A stretch of DNA of 43,624 nucleotides from an uncultured Eubacteriales bacterium (GTDB lineage: Bacteria > Bacillota > Clostridia > Peptostreptococcales > Anaerovoracaceae). Location of the stretch: assembly GCA_902801255.1 (NCBI GenBank), contig CADCHO010000025.1:1-43624 (forward strand), given 5' to 3'. This document shows positions 25,465 through 32,222 of this stretch, in pieces. The position numbers and the translations under genes are program-made. Every line of letters begins with the position of its first letter. The first letter of the stretch is position 1. The notes under the pieces were generated by a model. That model had not been told where the DNA came from. It did no database searches and saw nothing but the letters and a program-made list of their open reading frames with translations.

Positions 25465-26534
25465 TATTTCTCTTCCTCCTCTCTGAAACCGTGAAGAGGA
25501 TAATCATAGTAGTTCGAATCCTCTTCTATTTCCGTAAACGCAACACCCTCTTTTATGAGGTATGCTTTCTGCTTTTCCGCCGCTTCCTTGTTGTCTGACA
25601 AGGCTATTACCATCTGCCCTCTCTGCTCATCAAGAAGGGCATCCATATTTGCATACAGGAGATTTACCGGCTCTCCGGTCGCAAGGATCATGTTTGAAAT
25701 GATTGGTTTGTATGCCGTCTTCTCATCAAACACAAGTCTCAGCCTGTTGCGGACTGCGGTCCTTGCCTCAGGAAGCTCACTGTCCTCGCTGTCCGGGAAG
25801 AACAACTTCCTTGCGGCTTTAGTCTTAGGCCTTGCAAAGACATCCTGTACATCACCTCGCTCAACGATCCTGCCGCCTTCTATGACTGCGACCTTGTTGC
25901 AGAGCTGTTTGATAACTCCCATTTCATGGGTTATGACAACGAGTGTGATGCCGCGTTCTTCATTGATCTTGCGGAGCAGGCTCAGGATCGACCTTGTGGT
26001 CTTAGGATCGAGAGCTGATGTAGCCTCATCGCAGAGTATTACTTCCGGATCTGACGCCAGAGCTCTTGCTATGGCGACTCTTTGTTTCTGGCCTCCGGAG
26101 AGCTGTGACGGATACGAGTGTGCCCTTTCTTCGAGATCTACTACCTTAAGCAGTTCTTCGGCCTTCTTAACAGCTTCCTGCTTTGGCACTCCTGCGAGCT
26201 CAAGAGGAAAAAGTATGTTGCCCAGCGCGTCTCTCTGCATCAGCAGGTTGAACTGCTGGAATATCATCGATATTTTACGTCTGTGGCGGTTGAGATCTCT
26301 GCTTCCCAATCCGGTCAGCGCGCTGTCGTTGAAAATGACTTTACCTTCAGTCGGCTGCTCGAGGAGGTTGATCGTTCTGACCAGTGTTGATTTGCCTGCG
26401 CCGGAAAGACCTATTATTCCGTACGAGTCTCCTCTCTCGATGTCCAGATTGATATCCTTCAGTGCGACGACCTTGCCGCCTTTGGTATCAAACTCCTTGG
26501 TTACTCCCTGGAGTCTTATGATGTGTTCTGCCAT
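25464..26534 (-). CDS. metN: methionine ABC transporter ATP-binding protein MetN
   Basis: The energy-coupling ATPase of the methionine importer, 356 residues. It shows Walker A GLSGAGKST near residue 43, the Q-loop FQQFNLL, the signature LSGGQKQR near 143, Walker B VILCDEATSALDP and the H-loop VVITHEMG. The C-terminal ~80 residues form the NIL domain that binds methionine and shuts the transporter at high internal methionine. The start is at 26534 with AAAGGA in front. It is preceded by a 200-nt leader holding a Met-rich peptide and a terminator, so both transcription and activity are likely to respond to methionine. Confidence 0.96.
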   Translation of the reverse strand: MAEHIIRLQGVTKEFDTKGGKVVALKDINLDIERGDSYGIIGLSGAGKSTLVRTINLLEQPTEGKVIFNDSALTGLGSRDLNRHRRKISMIFQQFNLLMQRDALGNILFPLELAGVPKQEAVKKAEELLKVVDLEERAHSYPSQLSGGQKQRVAIARALASDPEVILCDEATSALDPKTTRSILSLLRKINEERGITLVVITHEMGVIKQLCNKVAVIEGGRIVERGDVQDVFARPKTKAARKLFFPDSEDSELPEARTAVRNRLRLVFDEKTAYKPIISNMILATGEPVNLLYANMDALLDEQRGQMVIALSDNKEAAEKQKAYLIKEGVAFTEIEEDSNYYDYPLHGFREEEEK

Positions 26535-26545
26535 TCCGTTCCTTT

Positions 26546-26585
26546 CCTGAAAAATAATATGGGGCAGGTCTTAACGACCTGCCCC
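26546..26585 (-). terminator. leader terminator (attenuator) upstream of metN
   Basis: GGGGCAGGTC (26585-26576) and GACCTGCCCC (26570-26561) make a perfect 10-bp stem with loop GTTAA. On the minus strand it is followed by ATATTATTTTT. It lies only 12 nt before the metN ribosome-site region and inside the transcript that starts at the promoter at 26741-26769, so it must be read through for metN to be expressed. Confidence 0.9.
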
Positions 26586-26635
26586 GGCATCTCACACATG
26601 AGAAATATACACAGTTTCTGGATTCGTTATGACCT
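26566..26635 (-). promoter_or_regulatory. candidate antiterminator competing with the metN leader terminator
   Basis: AGGTCATAACG (26635-26625) can pair with CGTTAAGACCT (26576-26566): 10 of 11 pairs, one A-A mismatch. The second segment contains the terminator loop and the loop-proximal half of its 3' arm, so the two folds exclude each other. The first segment starts 9 nt after the leader-peptide stop codon, where a ribosome resting at the stop would cover it. This is the arrangement expected of amino-acid attenuators. It is derived from base complementarity only. Confidence 0.65.
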
Positions 26636-26644
26636 TATCCTATG

Positions 26645-26710
26645 CTATTCATCGGCTCTGCACATGCACATGCCCATCATTCCCATTTCCATCATCATGT
26701 TTCTTGTCAT
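26645..26710 (-). CDS. Met/Cys-rich leader peptide of the metNIQ operon (21 residues)
   Basis: ATG at 26710-26708 follows AAAGGAG by nine bases and the frame closes with TAG at 26647-26645. Of 21 residues nine are Met (positions 1, 5, 6, 7, 9, 11, 12, 14, 16) and two are Cys (15, 17). Codons 5-7 are three Met codons in a row. The peptide begins MTRNMMMEMG and ends CRADE. It sits about 25 nt into the transcript and is followed by mutually exclusive terminator and antiterminator folds, then metN. The function inferred is to stall ribosomes when Met-tRNA is scarce and so allow transcription into metNIQ. A metal-binding micropeptide is a less likely alternative. Confidence 0.8.
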   Translation of the reverse strand: MTRNMMMEMGMMGMCMCRADE

Positions 26711-26734
26711 GTGAATGTGCTCCTTTCATGTTCA

Positions 26735-26751
26735 GTTGCTAATATAGCAAC
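26735..26751 (-). promoter_or_regulatory. 17-bp palindrome overlapping the metN -10 box
   Basis: GTTGCTA-TAT-TAGCAAC is a perfect inverted repeat with 7-bp arms centred on the -10 region and reaching to the expected transcription start. A dimeric repressor bound here would block RNA polymerase. No regulator gene is visible nearby. Confidence 0.5.
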
Positions 26752-26769
26752 GTTTGCTTGTGTTGTCAA
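26741..26769 (-). promoter_or_regulatory. promoter of the metNIQ operon
   Basis: The minus strand has consensus -35 TTGACA (complement of 26764-26769), a 17-bp spacer and -10 TATATT (complement of 26741-26746). Transcription should start near 26734, giving a leader of about 200 nt before metN. Confidence 0.8.
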
Positions 26770-26811
26770 CTAACAAATTTACAATTTTTTGTTGTTTTTC
26801 ACAAAGTGCAT

Positions 26812-27387
26812 TTATTTGCCGTCATCCGCGAGAGTCCCGCCCGCTTCCTTGACCTTCTGTCTGATCAGCTTATAAGCTTCCTTCATCTCATCCATGCCGC
26901 TGAATGCATGCAGAGGTATCGGCATTATCATGGTTTCACTCATCCAGACATAAATCGCTTCTTCTGTGAGATCAACAGCCATTATGTCTTTATAATCGAA
27001 CGACTGATGATCATCTCCTGCGTCCGTTGTGAGAACATCATCACCTATGGTTATCACATTTTCCTCTGCATGAACTCTCTCCAGAGTATCCGTCGAGTTT
27101 TTAATGGCTTTGTCCTGCTGACGGAGCAGAATTCTCTCCGCAAAGATCGGGCCGCCGATACCGATAACAGCCGCGACTGCGTATGCGATCATGGTGAACT
27201 GATGATCTGCATGGAATACTGTGAAAAGCACGGCTATGCAGATACCGCTGATCAGATATGTCAGCCTCTGTCTGTTTACCAGCTTGCGCCCGCCGGCTGT
27301 GTAGAGGATGCGGTAGCGTCCGAACGCTATATAATCATCGTCTGTGAGCACAAACTTTACTACTCTTGGGTTCTTTTTTGTTGCCAT
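26812..27387 (-). CDS. YcxB-like membrane protein
   Basis: A 191-residue protein with two hydrophobic helices around residues 45-85 (LTYLISGICIAVLFTVF and MIAYAVAAVIGIGG) and a cytoplasmic C-terminal domain with the pattern of YcxB-like proteins: a strand ITIGDDVLTTDAG, then DYKDIMAVDLTEEAIYVWM and a final helix. Function of the family is unknown. The start at 27387 is chosen for AAGGAG six bases upstream; an in-frame extension to 27432 has no site. It is transcribed away from gpsA, and its end lies about 40 nt before the metN promoter with no clear terminator between. Confidence 0.65.
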   Translation of the reverse strand: MATKKNPRVVKFVLTDDDYIAFGRYRILYTAGGRKLVNRQRLTYLISGICIAVLFTVFHADHQFTMIAYAVAAVIGIGGPIFAERILLRQQDKAIKNSTDTLERVHAEENVITIGDDVLTTDAGDDHQSFDYKDIMAVDLTEEAIYVWMSETMIMPIPLHAFSGMDEMKEAYKLIRQKVKEAGGTLADDGK

Positions 27388-27488
27388 CTCTGTCTCCTTA
27401 TTTGCCCGGAAATCATTACCGGCTAGATTCACGGTTAACAGTATACCACATGAAAGGCTTCATGGTTTCAATTTAAGTACAAAAACAG

Positions 27489-27494
27489 TATAAT
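27489..27494 (+). promoter_or_regulatory. -10 box of gpsA
   Basis: A perfect TATAAT lies 64 bp before the gpsA start codon. The -35 region at 17 bp spacing is TTTCAA, a weak match. A short inverted repeat CATGAA-AGGC-TTCATG (27450-27465) lies just upstream, between the divergent gpsA and YcxB-like genes. Confidence 0.55.
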
Positions 27495-27558
27495 TACTTG
27501 GTTGGACCCGTTAAGGGAATTATTTGCTCATACGGATTAACATAGAAGGGATGAAGAT

Positions 27559-28560
27559 ATGACTACAGTTGCATTTATCGGCGGAGGAAGCTTCGGTACA
27601 GCTCTTTCTACAGTTCTTGCAGGCAAAGGCTGCAGGGTCAACATTTTCGATATCGATCAGGATCACCTTGCCCGCATGGCAGCAGACATGGAGAATAAGG
27701 ACTATCTTCCGGGCGTGAAGCTTGAAGGTGACTACCACTTCTGCAAGACCAACGAGGAAGCTCTGAAGGACGCGGACTTCGTTGTCTTTGCCCTTCCGGC
27801 GCAGCATGTAAGAAGCGCTATAAAGGCGGCTGTTCCTTTCATACGCGAGGACGCCATAATCACCTGTATCTCCAAAGGTCTTGAGCAGAAAACGCACAAA
27901 AGAATGTCTGAGGTCATAGGCGAGTACTTCGACCTTGACAGATACGTCTGCATCAGTGGACCTTCGCACGCAGAGGAAGTCGGCATAGGAGTTCCTACAG
28001 TTGTGGCAATGTCATCAAGGAAAGAATCCTCCGCGATTGCTATGGCAGAGCTCTTCAGCACAAATAAATTCAGAGTTTACCTGAACGATGACATGATGGG
28101 CATGGAGCTCGCTGCTTCGCTCAAGAACGTTCTTGCAGTAGGCTCGGGAATCGCAAACGGAGCCGGCTACGGAGACAACACCCTGGCCGCAATGCTCACT
28201 ATCGGCTGCGCTGAAGCAACATCGCTCGGCGTTGTTATGGGTGCAAGGCCTTCAACGTTCTTCGGACTTGCGGGCATCGGCGACATGATAGTAACATGCA
28301 CAAGCATCCACTCCAGAAACTTCCGCTGCGGAAGGCTGCTCGGAAAGGGCTATAAGCCAGAAGATGCTATTAAAGAGATCGGCATGGTATCCGAGGGCAT
28401 GTACACCGCTGAAGTAGTGAAGGAGCTGTCTGAACAGACAGGTGTGGAGATGCCTATCTTCAACGCGATCTATGATGTCATCAACGGCAATATCACCGTT
28501 CAGGAAGCAATGGAAGATCTCATGTGCAGACCGATTGGTCGCGAGGCAGATTACCTCTAG
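27559..28560 (+). CDS. gpsA: NAD(P)H-dependent glycerol-3-phosphate dehydrogenase
   Basis: GpsA reduces dihydroxyacetone phosphate to sn-glycerol 3-phosphate, the backbone for phospholipids. At 333 residues the length is typical. The N-terminal Rossmann motif is IGGGSFGTAL, followed by the substrate-domain motifs ISGPSHAEEV and SLKNVLAVGSGIANG, then GLAGIGDMIVTC and SRNFRCGRLLGKG, and the C-terminal helical domain ends CRPIGREADYL. AAGGGATGAAG precedes ATG. It is followed by a GC-rich hairpin and tRNA-Arg. Confidence 0.97.
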   Translation: MTTVAFIGGGSFGTALSTVLAGKGCRVNIFDIDQDHLARMAADMENKDYLPGVKLEGDYHFCKTNEEALKDADFVVFALPAQHVRSAIKAAVPFIREDAIITCISKGLEQKTHKRMSEVIGEYFDLDRYVCISGPSHAEEVGIGVPTVVAMSSRKESSAIAMAELFSTNKFRVYLNDDMMGMELAASLKNVLAVGSGIANGAGYGDNTLAAMLTIGCAEATSLGVVMGARPSTFFGLAGIGDMIVTCTSIHSRNFRCGRLLGKGYKPEDAIKEIGMVSEGMYTAEVVKELSEQTGVEMPIFNAIYDVINGNITVQEAMEDLMCRPIGREADYL

Positions 28561-28580
28561 ACCATTCCATAACAATCAAA

Positions 28581-28586
28581 TATAAT
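28581..28586 (+). promoter_or_regulatory. possible -10 box for the tRNA-Arg / tandem RNA unit
   Basis: TATAAT occurs 21 nt after the gpsA stop and about 33 bp before tRNA-Arg. No good -35 box is seen at 16-18 bp spacing, so the tRNA may instead be transcribed by readthrough from gpsA. Confidence 0.35.
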
Positions 28587-28591
28587 GAAGA

Positions 28592-28613
28592 ACGCCGGGC
28601 TCATGCCCGGCGT
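28592..28613 (+). terminator. GC-rich hairpin between gpsA and tRNA-Arg
   Basis: ACGCCGGGC-TCAT-GCCCGGCGT is a perfect 9-bp stem with a four-base loop. No U-run follows (ACACATG), so as a terminator it would be weak. It may serve as a processing or stability element for the gpsA mRNA 3' end. It lies six bases before the tRNA. Confidence 0.5.
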
Positions 28614-28619
28614 ACACAT

Positions 28620-28695
28620 GCGCTCGTAGCTCAGTGGATAGAGTGTCTCACTCCGAATGAGAAGGCCGCGGGTTCGATCCCCGCCGGGCGCACCA
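28620..28695 (+). tRNA. tRNA-Arg (anticodon CCG), CCA encoded
   Basis: The 76-nt cloverleaf is clear. Acceptor arms GCGCTCG and CGGGCGC pair with one G-T wobble. The D-arm has TAGCTCAGTGGATAGAG. The anticodon stem TCTCA/TGAGA encloses loop CTCCGAA with anticodon CCG (reads CGG, Arg). The T-loop is GGTTCGATCCC. Discriminator A is followed by encoded CCA at 28693-28695. Confidence 0.95.
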
Positions 28696-28698
28696 AGA

Positions 28699-28817
28699 TG
28701 ACCTATCCCGCCGATTGCCAAGCGTCAGCGCCGGCAGAGGCGCTGGAAGGTCATTTACGCAGTACGCCCACGACTGGCGAGTCGAAGACGAAGCCAAAGT
28801 GGCTGCGTACGAGCCGT
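28699..28817 (+). ncRNA. tandem structured RNA element, copy 1
   Basis: It starts three bases after the tRNA CCA. Stem A: TGACCT/AGGTCA (28699-28704/28748-28753), TCC/GGA, CGCC/GGCG and TGCC/GGCA stacked around a GCG-TCAG-CGC tip, with a GAT/GA internal loop. Part B: TACGCA/TGCGTA (28756-28761/28804-28809) encloses two hairpins, CGACT-GGCG-AGTCG and GCCA-AAG-TGGC. Every stem recurs in copy 2, several with compensatory base changes. The family is not recognised. No ribosome site or conserved reading frame explains it, although some differences are also silent in one frame. Confidence 0.65.
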
Positions 28818-28821
28818 TTGA

Positions 28822-28942
28822 GGAATTGTCCTGACGATTGCCGAGCACGAAGTGCGATGGCAGAGTCATGGAAATTCCTATACGCAGTACGCCCACGACT
28901 GGCAAGTCGAGGACGAAGTCAGAGTGGCTGCGTACGAGCCGT
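28822..28942 (+). ncRNA. tandem structured RNA element, copy 2
   Basis: It is offset by 125 bp from copy 1. Stem A has different bases but the same pairs: GGAATT/AATTCC (28822-28827/28873-28878), TCC/GGA, TGAC/GTCA, TGCC/GGCA, and tip GCAC-GAA-GTGC. Part B is nearly identical to copy 1: TACGCA/TGCGTA (28881-28886/28929-28934), CGACT-GGCA-AGTCG and GTCA-GAG-TGGC, where C to T keeps a G-T pair. Both copies end TACGAGCCGTT. A terminator follows immediately, so tRNA, copy 1 and copy 2 likely form one transcript. Confidence 0.65.
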
Positions 28943-28948
28943 TCATCC

Positions 28949-28976
28949 CAGGCACCTTCACGGTGCCTGTTTTGTT
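28949..28976 (+). terminator. intrinsic terminator of the tRNA-Arg / tandem RNA unit
   Basis: CAGGCACC and GGTGCCTG pair over 8 bp around loop TTCAC, followed by TTTTGTT on the plus strand. It closes the plus-strand unit and faces the end of the convergent membrane-protein gene at 28994. Confidence 0.85.
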
Positions 28977-28993
28977 ATACATATGATTCAGTG

Positions 28994-30118
28994 TTATGCT
29001 TGCTGCTCGTTCAGCAATTCCTTTATCTGCCTTATGCCGCCCGGCACTATGCACGGAACCTTCCTGAAATAGACTCTGACCATTCTGAAGAAGCCGGCGT
29101 CAAGTTCCAGCTGATGTCCCTTCTCGGTTACCATAATGGCTGATCCATCCTCATTGAAGGTGCACGGATACGCCCTGAGGCTTCCGTATTTCTCGCTGTA
29201 GTATCTGCTTGCCTGACCTTTATTACCGTATTCCTTTTCAAAACGGCCACGCTTCAGCCACATAAGGAATGCATCTTCCTGCGCAGCGTCATAAGCAACA
29301 TCGATCGCCTCGTATGAGTATTTCCGGTTGCCCTTTATGATGCCAAGGGCCCAGTTCCCGCATACCCAGAACCTGACCCGACTGCGATTTGCGGTCCTGA
29401 GCATTCTGAAAAGGTCGTTCCATGTGACGACCTCCTTGCGCTGTATGCTGAACACGGATATGCATAGCATGAAGAACGCTGCAAAGTATATGAATGTCGT
29501 TACGACATACGTGTATTTATTGTTCATAAGCTGCAGGCGCAGCAGTCCGGTGAAATCTGAGATGGTGAATACCAGTCCCGCGAGCCAGAAGTAACGGTTC
29601 GACAGGGAGAATGCCATCACAGCTGCTATAATCGCTCCATATATTGTTCCGACTATTATCAGCATCGGGCGGTCGACAAGCTTAAATAATGAAAAAATTG
29701 GTATGAACAGGCTCAGGATGAATATGATCCTCTGCCAGAAGCGGATATATGTAGTCTCAACAATGGCCAGCAAAAGAAACACGTGGCCGAAAGCATACAG
29801 CACCCCACCAGCCGGAACGGAGAACAATACCGCCATGTCTCCGAGAAAATAGAAGATCAGAGTCGGCATCAGCAGATTATTTCGCTTGGTCGGATAATAC
29901 TTTGTACCCATAACAGAGCCTGCAACCCAGCAGATATCAGTCACGCCTTTCATGCAGAGTCTTGGCAAAAAATATGCCTTTTCATCCACAAAAAACAGCA
30001 CGGTATTGTTTATTATGAATACAAGAATGCCTAAGGCGAAAAGGCCTGCAGTTATGCAGGCCAGCGTTCTGTTATCCTCAAAATGATTTGTCAGGGAGAA
30101 TTTTTTTCGCTTCTTCAT
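28994..30118 (-). CDS. YhhN-like membrane domain fused to a nucleotidyltransferase-like domain
   Basis: 374 residues. Residues ~15-225 hold about eight hydrophobic helices, with the layout of YhhN/TMEM86 (lysoplasmalogenase-type) proteins, including FYFLGDMAVLF and YGAIIAAVMAF. Residues ~240-370 are soluble and resemble lincosamide/aminoglycoside nucleotidyltransferase-like domains: FWVCGNWALGIIKGNRKYSYEAIDVAY corresponds to the G-x-W-A ... D-I-D region of that fold (pattern only). The expected acidic pair is partly kept (EAID). The fusion is unusual and its function unknown. No clear ribosome site precedes ATG, which lies three bases after the stop of the gene before it, suggesting coupled translation. 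Confidence 0.6.
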   Translation of the reverse strand: MKKRKKFSLTNHFEDNRTLACITAGLFALGILVFIINNTVLFFVDEKAYFLPRLCMKGVTDICWVAGSVMGTKYYPTKRNNLLMPTLIFYFLGDMAVLFSVPAGGVLYAFGHVFLLLAIVETTYIRFWQRIIFILSLFIPIFSLFKLVDRPMLIIVGTIYGAIIAAVMAFSLSNRYFWLAGLVFTISDFTGLLRLQLMNNKYTYVVTTFIYFAAFFMLCISVFSIQRKEVVTWNDLFRMLRTANRSRVRFWVCGNWALGIIKGNRKYSYEAIDVAYDAAQEDAFLMWLKRGRFEKEYGNKGQASRYYSEKYGSLRAYPCTFNEDGSAIMVTEKGHQLELDAGFFRMVRVYFRKVPCIVPGGIRQIKELLNEQQA

Positions 30119-30121
30119 TAA

Positions 30122-30403
30122 CTATAACGCAATACTGACTATAGCCAGCGCATAAAGTACTGCTATGGAGACCGTTGACAGAATGTCCAGTATTCCCAGA
30201 ATCTTCAGCATCCGGTCCTCCCTTGCGGTCTTTCGCCCGATGAAGAAGAACACAAATCCCAGAAACGCAAGAATGACTGTCACTCCCGTAACCTTACTTA
30301 CCCATGCAGCGCTGAAAGGCCCCAGAATCAGTATATATGATAATGCGGCCGAAATGACCGGTATCAGTTTTGCTATCTTCAGTATCTTTTTATTGTTCAT
30401 CAT
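30122..30403 (-). CDS. small three-helix membrane protein, unknown
   Basis: 93 residues with three hydrophobic helices (LIPVISAALSYILILGP, VTVILAFLGFVFFFIG and IAVLYALAIVSIAL) separated by short charged loops such as RKTAREDRM. The gene overlaps the end of the DUF975 gene by 14 nt and is followed at three bases by the YhhN-like fusion, so the three are co-translated. No family recognised. Confidence 0.65.
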   Translation of the reverse strand: MMNNKKILKIAKLIPVISAALSYILILGPFSAAWVSKVTGVTVILAFLGFVFFFIGRKTAREDRMLKILGILDILSTVSIAVLYALAIVSIAL

Positions 30404-31184
30404 TGCCCTTGAGAGTCAGATAAAGCTCGGTATCAGTCGCGGCCTCATATGGATTGGTAAATACTATATTGACGATTCCAAACGTGATCGCGCCGACCAG
30501 CTTCCATCCGATGAAAGAAAGGTCGAGCACAAACGATGCCCACTTGCTTCCGTTCATCATACTTGCAGATCTGGCTCTGGCTTCCTTGCCTGAGATATCG
30601 GGCTCGTCGGCTATAATGAACGGAACCAGTCTCCAGCAATACGCCTTGTAGATTCCCGGAATAACAAGAAGCAGACCCCATAGCAGATTGATCAGCTGGG
30701 TGCCTAACATGGAGAATACAATGTCCCTGTAATTTTTTCCAAAGACGGAGCCTACGTTCATACCGTCGACTTTCGTTTCCGGGTCTGACGCATTCTGAAT
30801 AAAGAATTTCCTCGCACCTACGTGCAGCGGATTAAGCACCAGTGCCAAAACCATCAGGCCCACCGTCCCGATGATAAGAATCAGAAAAAGCACTACCGAC
30901 GACACTGCTATCACCGGAACTATATTGTCTGATTCACCTATATCAAGATCCTGTCCGTTTACTTCCACCGTAACGGCATTGTTCCCGCTTTGGGAATCAT
31001 CGTATGATTCTACGGCCTGATCATTGTTGTTCAGCTGATTTCTGACAGTGACCGATGGCGAAGTTGTAGATCCGCTGCCAAGTCCGCCCGCGATCATCAG
31101 TATAAGTGCTGCGATTATGCAGGCCACCTTATTGGCATTGTAAGCTGCCTTTCCTTTTGCCTTAAGTTCTTTTCGATCCCACAT
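30390..31184 (-). CDS. DUF975 family membrane protein
   Basis: 264 residues. The N-terminal signature MWDRKELKAKGKAAYNANK is typical of DUF975 (an amphipathic helix followed by a hydrophobic one). Several membrane helices follow, with an extracytoplasmic Ser/Asn-rich insert at ~40-80. The conserved core reads FSMLGTQLINLLWGLLLVIP, GIYKAYCWRLVPFIIADEP and SASMMNGSKWASFVLDLSF. The biochemical role of the family is unknown. AAAGGGACAAAAA precedes ATG. It starts 33 nt after the dehydrogenase. Confidence 0.85.
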   Translation of the reverse strand: MWDRKELKAKGKAAYNANKVACIIAALILMIAGGLGSGSTTSPSVTVRNQLNNNDQAVESYDDSQSGNNAVTVEVNGQDLDIGESDNIVPVIAVSSVVLFLILIIGTVGLMVLALVLNPLHVGARKFFIQNASDPETKVDGMNVGSVFGKNYRDIVFSMLGTQLINLLWGLLLVIPGIYKAYCWRLVPFIIADEPDISGKEARARSASMMNGSKWASFVLDLSFIGWKLVGAITFGIVNIVFTNPYEAATDTELYLTLKGNDEQ

Positions 31185-31217
31185 TTTTTGTCCCTTTCTG
31201 AAAAATAAAGTTGCTGA

Positions 31218-32195
31218 TCAGTATCCCGCGTTTACGTCGATCAGGTTATTCAGCTCTCTGCCCTCTGCATAGCGCCTGAGGTTTTCACAGAAGATATCGA
31301 CCGTGATATCAACAGTTTCAGGAAGCCCCATGTCACCTGAAATATGCGGTGTGATTATGCAGTTCCTTGCTGTCCAAAGTGGGTGATCTTCCGGAAGTGG
31401 TTCAGGATACATGACATCAAGTGCTGCACCGGCAAGACGGCCTTCGTTAAGAGCCTCGATAAGCGCTTCCTGATCTACGACCGTGCCTCGGCCGACATTT
31501 ATAACAAAAGTTTTCTCAGGCAGGAGCGCAATGCGTTCTGCGCTCAGCAGCCCTTCTGTTTCCGGAGTTCCCGGAACGCAGATCACCAGTACGTCTATCT
31601 TTTTCTCTTCAGCGCGTCCGCTAACCACGCTCTCAAAATCATCGACTTTGAATACTGTATCAAAGAATTCACGCCCGCTTCCGCTGCGGCTGAATCCAAT
31701 TACCTTCTTTGCTCCCAGCGCTTTGTATCGCCTTGCTGCGTTCTGCCCCAGATTGCCCGTACCGACAATGGCTATCACGCTGCCTTTTATAGATCTGATT
31801 TTAAGATCTCTGGTCCAGCCTCTCTCCTCAACGACCTTGAAATACTCAGGCATCCGCCTCATCAGCAGAAGAGTCACCATAATAATATGCTCAGATATTG
31901 CCAGTCCGTATGCTCCGGAACTGTTTGTGAGCAGCACATCTCCGCGATCAAACGCCCCGCTCTTCAGGAAGTGGCCTACGCCTGCAGAGACCGAGTGACA
32001 CCACCTGATCTGCGGCATCTCCGCCATGAGTTCCCCGTCATCACAGTAGACCACTTCAGCATCGCCGATCTTTCCGGCCGCTTCCTCACTGCTGTCAAAA
32101 AAGCCCATCTCGAATCCGCATTCCTCAGCAACTGAACGCATATGCTGTTTGTTTGCATCAGATAAGAAGTTGCAGATCGCATAACATTTCTTCAT
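31218..32195 (-). CDS. D-isomer-specific 2-hydroxyacid dehydrogenase
   Basis: 325 residues. This family reduces 2-keto acids to D-2-hydroxy acids with NAD(P)H. The Rossmann motif is AIVGTGNLGQNAARR near residue 142. The catalytic triad is visible as Arg in INVGRGTVVDQ, Glu in DVMYPEPLPEDHPLW and His in IITPHISGD. The substrate is not evident; the set of residues is closest to general hydroxypyruvate/2-ketoacid reductases. AGAGG lies seven bases before ATG. It sits between two unknown membrane-protein genes. Confidence 0.92.
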   Translation of the reverse strand: MKKCYAICNFLSDANKQHMRSVAEECGFEMGFFDSSEEAAGKIGDAEVVYCDDGELMAEMPQIRWCHSVSAGVGHFLKSGAFDRGDVLLTNSSGAYGLAISEHIIMVTLLLMRRMPEYFKVVEERGWTRDLKIRSIKGSVIAIVGTGNLGQNAARRYKALGAKKVIGFSRSGSGREFFDTVFKVDDFESVVSGRAEEKKIDVLVICVPGTPETEGLLSAERIALLPEKTFVINVGRGTVVDQEALIEALNEGRLAGAALDVMYPEPLPEDHPLWTARNCIITPHISGDMGLPETVDITVDIFCENLRRYAEGRELNNLIDVNAGY

Positions 32196-32222
32196 CTCAA
32201 CACCTCTTCTGCCTGCCGGATC

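Noticed and set aside
26645-26710. Metal-binding (copper) micropeptide reading of the Met/Cys-rich ORF
   Set aside because: Met and Cys richness would suit metal binding, but the position in front of a methionine transporter with a terminator and antiterminator makes attenuation the simpler reading.
26560-26740. SAM (S-box) riboswitch or T-box upstream of metN
   Set aside because: No S-box core (GAGGGA...GCNAC-type) or T-box sequence is present; the leader is short and its content is explained by a Met-rich ORF and one terminator/antiterminator pair.
28648-28905. Minus-strand reading frame across the tRNA and tandem RNA region
   Set aside because: It reads through the antisense of tRNA-Arg (giving the well-known ARRGSNPRPS-type artefact), has no ribosome site, and the two copies would be read in different contexts.
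28699-28942. Protein-coding explanation of the tandem elements (frame with WK..YAVRPRLASRGRSQSG)
   Set aside because: Both copies share this string and several differences are silent in that frame, but the 125-bp period is not a multiple of three, there is no start or ribosome site, and compensatory stem changes are better explained by RNA. Not fully excluded.
28696-28945. CRISPR array or insertion sequence from the repeated ACGCAGTACGCCC blocks
   Set aside because: Only two long imperfect copies with no spacers, no terminal inverted repeats, no transposase; stem conservation fits RNA better.
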